A stretch of DNA of 48,189 bases from Salinivibrio costicola subsp. costicola ATCC 33508 = LMG 11651. GTDB lineage: Bacteria; Pseudomonadota; Gammaproteobacteria; Enterobacterales; Vibrionaceae. Within the stretch, counting starts at the first letter, position 1. Each line of letters opens with the position of its first letter. Below the pieces are notes generated by a model. The model was not told where the DNA came from and made no database searches. It saw only the letters and a list, made by a program, of their open reading frames with translations. Location: contig AQOF01000006.1 in assembly GCA_000565345.1 (NCBI GenBank), positions 108,988-157,176 on the forward strand, read 5' to 3'. Below, piece after piece: positions 42,554 through 48,189 of this stretch. The position numbers were made by a program, and so were the translations under genes.

Positions 42554-44173
42554 TTAGCGCTCCCGTGACACATCAGCAAAACTGTCTGCCCCAAAGGGTG
42601 TCATCGTGAGCCCGGTTAAATGTGCATTACGGACTTGGTGTTGAATACCATGGGCAAGTGGCACCACCGGCATCCGACGGTCAAGAATGGTTTGTGCGTC
42701 CTGGTATAAGGTTTTGCGCATGGCCATATTGTCTGTCGCAATTGCCTCATTTAAGGTTTGATCGAAAAAGCGGTTACACCAATTGGCGATATTCCACCCC
42801 GTGAACTTGGCATTGCAAGTCAGTAATGGGCGTAAAAAAGCATCAGGATCCCCATTATCGGCCACCCAACCGGTAAGCACCATACCGTGACTGTCATCGC
42901 CTTCCCGAATCGATGCGCGGTTAACGGTTTTTTCTGGAATGATATTAACGTCTATGCCAATTTCTCCCAGATCGGCCTGGATCAGTTCGGCGGTTTTACG
43001 CGGACTTGGATTAAACGCCGTGGGCTTTAATGGCACCGTTAAATCAACACTGAACCCATGGCGATACCCGGCTTTGGCGAGTAGGGCCGCTGCGAGCTTG
43101 GGATCATGTTGGCTTTGCTGATTAGGGTTATACGCCCAGGACATCGGCGGCAACAAGCTGGTGGCAGGTGTGCCTGTGCCATAGTACACCGAGCTTAGTA
43201 AGGCGCCGCGATTAATCGCCAGATTGATCGCCTGACGAACCGCCACCTGCGAAAGCGCTGGATGGCGGGTGTTGAGCGCAATAAACGCCACGTTCATCCC
43301 CGTTTGAGATGATAAATGAAAGCGCGGATCATTCACCACGACGGGTAACTGACTGGCAACGGGAGAGGCGAGCACATCACATTCACCCGTCAGCATTTTT
43401 GCCAAGGTGCCCGTTCCTCGGGTTGAAATATCAAAGACCACCTGCTCCATCGGGGCGGGGCCTTGCCAATATTGCCAGTGGCGGCGCAGACGAATTAATT
43501 CACGAGGCTGATACTCAGCCATAGCAAACGGGCCGGTGCCAACCGGGTAGGTGTCGATTTTTTCCGGTGTACCGGCGGCTAATAATTGGTTGGCATATTC
43601 TTTTGAAAGAATCACCGAAAATTTGGTGGCCAGTGTAGAAAGAAACGACACATCGGGTCGCGAGAGGGTAAATTGCACACGATAGGTATCGGTCGCTTTG
43701 ACACTCGAGACTAAACTTGAAAAATCCATGCTATCGAACCATGGATATTGGCCGCCAGAAATGCGATGAAAAGGGTGACGGGGGTTAATCAAGCGCCGAA
43801 AAGTGAAAACAACGTCCTCAGCATTGAGGTAACGAGACGGCGTAAAAGTCACACTGCGATGAAAAGCCACACCACGACGGAGTACAAAGGTATAGGTTTT
43901 ACCGTCATCACTGACCTCCCAACTTTTCGCGAGCATGGGCTCGGGTTGGTAGGTGTCAGGGTTCAGCTGAAGCAGGCGATCGTACAGCTGGCTCGATAAG
44001 GTGTCTGCGGTCAGGCCGCCATCGGTCAACTGAGGGTTAAATGTGTTCGGTTGGCCTGGGCCACAAAACACAAAACCACGGTTGTCGGCCGCACGTTGAT
44101 CGTTAGCCGCATCACAACCTGCGAGAAGCAGACCGCTCACGCCCAGGATCAAAAACTGGAAAAAAACGCGCAT
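42554..44173 (-). CDS. sapA: Peptide-binding protein SapA, predicted lipoprotein
   Basis: SapA is the peptide-binding subunit (SBP family 5) of the Sap transporter, linked to antimicrobial peptide resistance. The 539-residue protein begins MRVFFQFLILGVSGLLLAGC, a type II signal peptide with lipobox LLAGC (Cys at residue 20) and Asp at position +2. The SBP core follows with FCGPGQPNTFNPQLTDGG, LNAEDVVFTFRRL, TGPFAMAEYQPREL, LTGECDVLASP and LTGWVADNGDPDAFLRPLLTC. The ATG at 44173 is preferred; a TTG eight codons upstream is an alternative. E. coli SapA has an ordinary cleaved signal, so the lipoprotein form is notable. It is the first gene of the operon. Confidence 0.93.
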   Translation of the reverse strand: MRVFFQFLILGVSGLLLAGCDAANDQRAADNRGFVFCGPGQPNTFNPQLTDGGLTADTLSSQLYDRLLQLNPDTYQPEPMLAKSWEVSDDGKTYTFVLRRGVAFHRSVTFTPSRYLNAEDVVFTFRRLINPRHPFHRISGGQYPWFDSMDFSSLVSSVKATDTYRVQFTLSRPDVSFLSTLATKFSVILSKEYANQLLAAGTPEKIDTYPVGTGPFAMAEYQPRELIRLRRHWQYWQGPAPMEQVVFDISTRGTGTLAKMLTGECDVLASPVASQLPVVVNDPRFHLSSQTGMNVAFIALNTRHPALSQVAVRQAINLAINRGALLSSVYYGTGTPATSLLPPMSWAYNPNQQSQHDPKLAAALLAKAGYRHGFSVDLTVPLKPTAFNPSPRKTAELIQADLGEIGIDVNIIPEKTVNRASIREGDDSHGMVLTGWVADNGDPDAFLRPLLTCNAKFTGWNIANWCNRFFDQTLNEAIATDNMAMRKTLYQDAQTILDRRMPVVPLAHGIQHQVRNAHLTGLTMTPFGADSFADVSRER

Positions 44174-44314
44174 AAACCAAGTAATATCAGCTATCAAAAT
44201 GAATCTCGTAATCTACCACCGAAACGGTCTTACCACCAAGTAAAGTAGGGGTTATCTTGCGTTTCTGTGTCCGTGAGTTGTCCCTGTGCCGATAAAGGTT
44301 GAGCAACCACAAGA

Positions 44315-45309
44315 TTAGTTATCTTGTCCCACGTTATGCTTGCGCAACAGCCCCCTGAATTGATGGTAGCTTAGGCCGAGTAACTGCGCGGCCTTCCTCT
44401 GATGATAGTTGGCTTGCGACAACGCCGCTGTGACCAAATCGCGTTCTTGTGTGGTTTGCCACTCACGCAGATCAAGAGGAAAGGCTGGCAGTGAACCTTT
44501 GACCGCTGAAGGAGCATGCGTGGATTGCTGAGGCTGCCAAGGCGGTGAAAATGGGTCAAGACAAATCGTATCGATGGGTGTGGTGGCATCATTATGGCGC
44601 GAAAGCGCCCGCTCAACTGCATTTTTCAGCTCTCGCACATTACCTGGCCAGGAGTGTGTTAGCAATTGTGCTTGGGCCGGTTGCGAAAAGCCCGCAAATA
44701 ATGGATAACCGAGCTCAACCGCCATTTTCATGGCAAAGTGCTCGGCCATGATCAAGATATCCTGCTGGCGCTCGCGAAGCGGGGGAAGATGGATAACGTC
44801 GAAGGCGAGCCGGTCCAGCAGATCAGGACGAAATTGGTTGTCTTGCGCAAGCGCGGGTAGATCTTCATTGGTGGCGCACACCAGCCGAACATCTGCGCGC
44901 AAAGGCGTGGTGCCGCCAACACGTTCATATTCGCCATACTCAATCACACGGAGTAACTTTTCCTGAACGCCCTGAGGCGCGGTAGCAATCTCGTCCAAGA
45001 ATAGAGTTCCGCCCTCAGCGCGCTCAAATCGGCCGCATGTCGGCCTTTGGCACTGGTAAAAGCACCGGCCTCATGGCCAAAGAGCTCAGAATCGATCAGC
45101 CCCTCGCTTAGCGCCGCACAGTTCAAGCTCACAAGCGGTTGTGACCAACGGGTTGAGAGGTAATGAAGACGCTGCGCGATTAACTCTTTCCCGGTGCCGC
45201 GCTCACCCATAATCAGAACCGGACGGTTGAGCGGGGCCAGCCGACTAACATGGTCTAACACGGCTAAAAAACGGTCAGACTCCCCCAGTAAGTTATCTTG
45301 TTCTCGCAT
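44315..45309 (-). CDS. pspF: Phage-shock-protein transcriptional activator PspF, one frameshift
   Basis: PspF is a sigma-54 enhancer-binding protein made only of an AAA+ domain and an HTH; it activates pspABC and is inhibited by PspA. The start [22 protein letters not shown] is typical. Walker [12 protein letters not shown] is at about 31-41. The sigma-54 contact loop reads GAFTSA rather than GAFTGA. One base is missing at CC 45033-45034 (CCC expected); corrected, [45 protein letters not shown] follows with Walker B. The C-terminal Fis-type HTH is [21 protein letters not shown]. The corrected length is about 331 residues. It diverges from pspA. Confidence 0.93.
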
Positions 45310-45404
45310 GGCGATTTTTACCAAATAGTGGTTTTATTCATCATGAACGGTTTAGAAGGCCGACGCAACTGCTTTTAACCGATTGAAAAATAGCGCATAA
45401 AAAG

Positions 45405-45421
45405 TTGGCACACCGTTTGAA
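45405..45421 (+). promoter_or_regulatory. Sigma-54 promoter of pspABC
   Basis: TTGGCACACCGTTTGAA fits the -24/-12 sigma-54 consensus TTGGCACRNNNNTTGCW: -24 TTGGCAC is perfect and the -12 has TTGA where TTGC is usual. The site is 50 bp upstream of the pspA start. The region toward pspF (45310-45404) is expected to hold the PspF upstream activating sequences. Confidence 0.82.
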
Positions 45422-45470
45422 TAAGTGTGAGCAGGTTTAAACAAACTTGAACAAATAGAAGGAGTCAGTG

Positions 45471-46139
45471 ATGGGAATCTTTTCTCGTTTTGCAGATATC
45501 GTCAATGCCAACGTCAATGCCTTGCTCGATAAGGCGGAAGATCCACAAAAAATGATCCGTTTGATCATTCAAGAAATGGAAGACACCTTGGTAGAGGTGC
45601 GGACATCATCAGCGAAAGCGCTGGCAGATAAAAAAGAAGTCGCGCGTAAGATTGAAAACATCGAACGCCAAATTCAAGACTGGCAGGAAAAAGCCTCGCT
45701 AGCGCTGCAAAAAGATCGAGAAGATCTCGCGCGCGCTGCATTGATCGAAAAACAGAAAGCGCATGATGTGAAAGTCGCACTCGATGAAGAGCTGAGTTTA
45801 ATTGCGGAAAGCGTTGAAAAACTGAGTGGTGAAATTGCAGCGCTTGAGACCAAGCTGAGCGAAACGCGGGCACGTCAGCAATCGCTGAGCATTCGCCGTG
45901 AGACTGCGGGCAATCGTCGTGATGTACGTCGTCACCTCGGCAGTGGTCGTGCGGACGAAGCAATGGCGAAATTTGAACAATACGAGCGCCGTATTGACGA
46001 ACTTGAAGCGGAAGCCGACAGTTATCAAGTTGGCAAAGGCAAAGGACTAGACGACGAGTTCGCGGATCTTCAAGCCCAAGACGAAATTGAGAAAGAGTTG
46101 GCGTCTTTAAAAGCCAAAATGAAAGATAATCAATCATAA
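45471..46139 (+). CDS. pspA: Phage shock protein A
   Basis: PspA both represses PspF and, as a membrane-bound ESCRT-III-like oligomer, protects the inner membrane under stress. The 222-residue protein starts [44 protein letters not shown] (amphipathic helix a first, residues 1-20) and continues as a long coiled coil. The ATG at 45471 has AAGGAG (45459-45464); an adjacent GTG at 45468 is the annotation alternative. The length equals E. coli. Confidence 0.98.
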   Translation: MGIFSRFADIVNANVNALLDKAEDPQKMIRLIIQEMEDTLVEVRTSSAKALADKKEVARKIENIERQIQDWQEKASLALQKDREDLARAALIEKQKAHDVKVALDEELSLIAESVEKLSGEIAALETKLSETRARQQSLSIRRETAGNRRDVRRHLGSGRADEAMAKFEQYERRIDELEAEADSYQVGKGKGLDDEFADLQAQDEIEKELASLKAKMKDNQS

Positions 46140-46160
46140 CCAATACGACGAGGAGCGGAC

Positions 46161-46390
46161 ATGTCATCACTATTTCTTGGCTTTCCACTGGCGATATTTT
46201 TACTGTTCGTCGCCCCGCTATGCTGTTGCTGCATTACCGCAGTAAACGCCAAGTTGAGCAGGGCTTAAGTGGGCAAGATTACGAAACGTTACAGCAGCTG
46301 GCTCAGCGCGCTGAAAAACTGCAAGCCCGTGTGGATAACTTAGAGCGCTTGCTTGATGCTGAAGCGCCACAATGGAGGCAACGCGCATGA
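46161..46390 (+). CDS. pspB: Phage shock protein B, one frameshift
   Basis: PspB is a small inner-membrane activator that works with PspC on PspA-PspF. The N-terminus MSSLFLGFPLAIFLLFVAPL is the membrane helix. One G is missing at 46222 (TATGG expected); corrected it reads WLLLHYRSKRQVEQGLSGQDYETLQQLAQRAEKLQARVDNLERLLDAEAPQWRQRA, ending at 46390 with 76 residues, as in E. coli (74). As sequenced, the frame stops near 46270 after CCCC. AGGAG precedes the ATG. The stop overlaps the pspC ATG (ATGA). Confidence 0.92.
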
Positions 46391-46782
46391 GGGGAACCTT
46401 ATATCGAGATCCAGACAACGGCCGCATTGCCGGTGTGTGCGCCGGCCTTGCCAACCACTTTGGGATGGAAACCTGGTTAGTGCGGATCCTGACGGTCTCC
46501 GCGTTTTTGCTCGGCTTCGGTTTTTTTGTGGTGGTGGCCTACATCGCCGCCGTGCTAATCTTAGATAAAAAACCGGCGCAAGAACACGAAACGGTTGAGC
46601 CGGCTCAGGCGGCGCCAGCGCATCAGGTGAAACAAAAGCCATGGCAGTCGGGCAAGTCAGCCAGCCAACTGATCCGTGATCTCAACGGCGAGTTCACGCA
46701 AATGGAAGACAAGATCACTCAGATGGAAGCCTATGTGACATCATCAGCGTTTAACGTTGATCAAGCGTTTAAAAAGCTATAA
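46387..46782 (+). CDS. pspC: Phage shock protein C
   Basis: PspC is an inner-membrane PspC-domain protein that senses stress with PspB. The 131-residue protein has the motif GRIAGVCAGLANHFGMETWLVRIL (about residues 12-35), a membrane helix FLLGFGFFVVVAYIAAVLIL and a C-terminal tail with a helical stretch. I use the ATG at 46387, overlapping the corrected pspB stop; the frame also reads from an upstream ATG at 46372. Confidence 0.95.
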   Translation: MRGTLYRDPDNGRIAGVCAGLANHFGMETWLVRILTVSAFLLGFGFFVVVAYIAAVLILDKKPAQEHETVEPAQAAPAHQVKQKPWQSGKSASQLIRDLNGEFTQMEDKITQMEAYVTSSAFNVDQAFKKL

Positions 46783-46872
46783 TCCGCCTCAACTTATCAG
46801 AACACGCATTTAACCATGCACAGCGGCTGCCTGTCGTAGGCAGCTTGGCTGATCAAGGAGCCATAAAAACTT

Positions 46873-48084
46873 ATGCCATCAGTGAAAAGGCGCGTAAAGC
46901 AGTGGGCCAGCCGAGGCGCTGACCGTCATGTTCGTCTTGCGGTTACTGGCCTCTCGCATGCGGGAAAAACGGCCTTTATTACCTCACTCATTAACCAGCT
47001 GACGCATTTGGGGACCGAGCCTAATTTGCCGTTAATGCAACTGGTGCAGCAGGGACGTGGATTAGGGGCGCGTCGAGAGCCACATCCACATATGCACTTG
47101 CCCGCGTTTGATTACGACTCTGCCATGCAGGCGCTACATAGTACTCCGCCGGCGTGGCCGTCACCCACGCGTGATGTCAGTGAAGTACGCCTAGCCGTGC
47201 GGTATCGGCCCCAGTCTGCCGCACTGAGAGCGATTAACGACATGGCGACCTTGTACGTTGATATTATTGACTACCCCGGAGAGTGGCTGCTCGATTTACC
47301 CTTGTTGAGTCAAACCTACTCGCAATGGTCAGCTAAACAGTCGGGATTATTGACCGGGCGTCGTGGCGAGCTTGCTGGCACGTGGACAACCAAAGCCGCG
47401 GCGCTCGACCCGTTTGCACCTGCAGATGAAAAAAAGCTGGCTGAGATTGCTGCCGACTACACGGCCTTTTTACACCAGTGTAAAGCACATAGCGGGCTGC
47501 ATTGGGTGCAACCTGGCCGGTTTGTGCTTCCTGGGGAACTGGCTGGTGCACCTGTGGTGCAGTTCTTTCCTTGGGTTGGCTCGGACAATGAACAGGATTT
47601 GGCCAAAGCAGGGAAAGGCTCCAACTATGGGGTACTCAAAGCGCGCTACGACTATTACTGTGAACATGTGGTTGCCCATTTCTACCGCGAACACTTTGCC
47701 AAAATTGATCGCCAAGTCATCTTGGTCGACACCTTACAACCGTTGAACGCTGGCCCCGCTGCGTTTCACGATATGCGCCTCGCCGTTGAGCAGCTCATGC
47801 AAAGCTTTAAATACGGCAAGTCAGGGTTACTCAAACGGCTGTTTTCGCCCCGTATCGATAAAGTGTTGTTTGCCGCCACCAAAGCCGATCATGTGACCCC
47901 CGAGCAACATCCAAACTTGGTGAGCCTGTTGCAACAAATTGTTCATCAAGCGTGGCAACAGGCGGCGTTTGAAGGCATTGATATGCGCTGTCAAAGTGTC
48001 GCCGCGATTGAAGCAACCACACCGGGCTATGGTCTCGGTAAAAGGCAGCAACCCAAAGCGCGATTAAAAGCCAGCTTTGGTTAA
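46873..48084 (+). CDS. ycjX: YcjX-like P-loop protein, C-terminus disturbed
   Basis: YcjX is a P-loop GTPase-like protein usually encoded with the psp operon; its role is unknown but it is part of the phage-shock response in some species. The first 375 residues follow the family: GLSHAGKTAFITSLINQL (Walker A, about residues 27-44), the switch-like VDIIDYPGEWLLDLPLL, QPGRFVLPGELAGAPVVQFFPW and FSPRIDKVLFAATKADHVTPEQH. After AAIEATTPG the sequence leaves the family pattern and stops at 48084, about 60 residues short of E. coli YcjX (465). The remaining 105 bases do not give a clear family end in any frame, so several base errors, or a real truncation near the window edge, are possible. Confidence 0.85.
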   Translation: MPSVKRRVKQWASRGADRHVRLAVTGLSHAGKTAFITSLINQLTHLGTEPNLPLMQLVQQGRGLGARREPHPHMHLPAFDYDSAMQALHSTPPAWPSPTRDVSEVRLAVRYRPQSAALRAINDMATLYVDIIDYPGEWLLDLPLLSQTYSQWSAKQSGLLTGRRGELAGTWTTKAAALDPFAPADEKKLAEIAADYTAFLHQCKAHSGLHWVQPGRFVLPGELAGAPVVQFFPWVGSDNEQDLAKAGKGSNYGVLKARYDYYCEHVVAHFYREHFAKIDRQVILVDTLQPLNAGPAAFHDMRLAVEQLMQSFKYGKSGLLKRLFSPRIDKVLFAATKADHVTPEQHPNLVSLLQQIVHQAWQQAAFEGIDMRCQSVAAIEATTPGYGLGKRQQPKARLKASFG

Positions 48085-48189
48085 CCGGCCATTTGAACCC
48101 GAAGACCCCAAGCCGTAGTTACGTTCGGGATAACGGGGTAAAGCGAACCTCAACCAGCCCTTGCCGAGGTAAGGAAGAGGCTGACAAGC
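48085..48189. other. Window edge after ycjX
   Basis: 105 bases with no recognisable gene. In frame with parts of ycjX, but without its conserved tail. A displaced ycjX end cannot be ruled out. Confidence 0.5.

Noticed and set aside
45565-46188. Long minus-strand open frame (207 codons) over pspA
   Set aside because: pspA on the plus strand is fully conserved; the antisense frame has no recognisable domain and follows from codon bias.

Overview
The window looks like a core-chromosome segment of a gammaproteobacterium, most likely a member of the Vibrionaceae. I cannot prove the genus; Salinivibrio is a guess from moderate GC and gene order. About 40 protein genes are visible, nearly all familiar housekeeping genes in E. 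coli/Vibrio-like blocks. I see no rRNA, tRNA, CRISPR array, insertion sequence, integron, prophage or toxin module.

Layout. 1-5834: ftsK (3' part), lolA, rarA, serS, then an unknown membrane-anchored protein on the minus strand. 6023-14285: metG (minus) diverging from mrp/apbC, then udk, dcd, asmA and a YdjM-like membrane hydrolase. 14343-20300: cobO/btuR, a low-molecular-weight protein-tyrosine phosphatase, a second unknown membrane-anchored coiled-coil protein, cysB, a methyltransferase-like gene and a TyrP-like aromatic amino acid transporter. 20409-27377: a CinA-like gene, the class Ia ribonucleotide reductase operon nrdA-nrdB-yfaE with a pair of NrdR boxes, a HAD phosphatase and ubiG. 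27691-38750: gyrA, serC, aroA, cmk, rpsA, ihfB, lapA-lapB and pyrF. 38871-44173: the sapABCDF transporter operon (minus). 44315-48189: pspF diverging from pspABC and ycjX, with a sigma-54 promoter between them.

The strongest general signal is technical. At least thirteen genes (ftsK, rarA, serS, asmA, cysB, gyrA, serC, aroA, lapB, sapD, sapC, pspF, pspB) carry one or more single-base shifts, nearly always at a run of identical bases. Reading the protein across each site restores the family sequence on both sides. Several of these genes are essential, so base-calling or consensus error is far likelier than gene decay. I annotate the intended full-length genes and give the shift positions. The ycjX 3' end is also disturbed, and the methyltransferase probably has a false C-terminal extension for the same reason.

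The most unusual biological signal is a set of short imperfect tandem repeats (unit 14-18 bp, 2-7 copies) at gene ends and in intergenic gaps: 4969-5024, 15580-15618, 33306-33341 and 38775-38878. Related in-frame repeats lie inside two genes (5171-5224 and 11378-11413). Several share a TAAC-containing core. I found no convincing undescribed multi-gene system; the two unknown membrane-anchored proteins are the only genes without a recognisable role.
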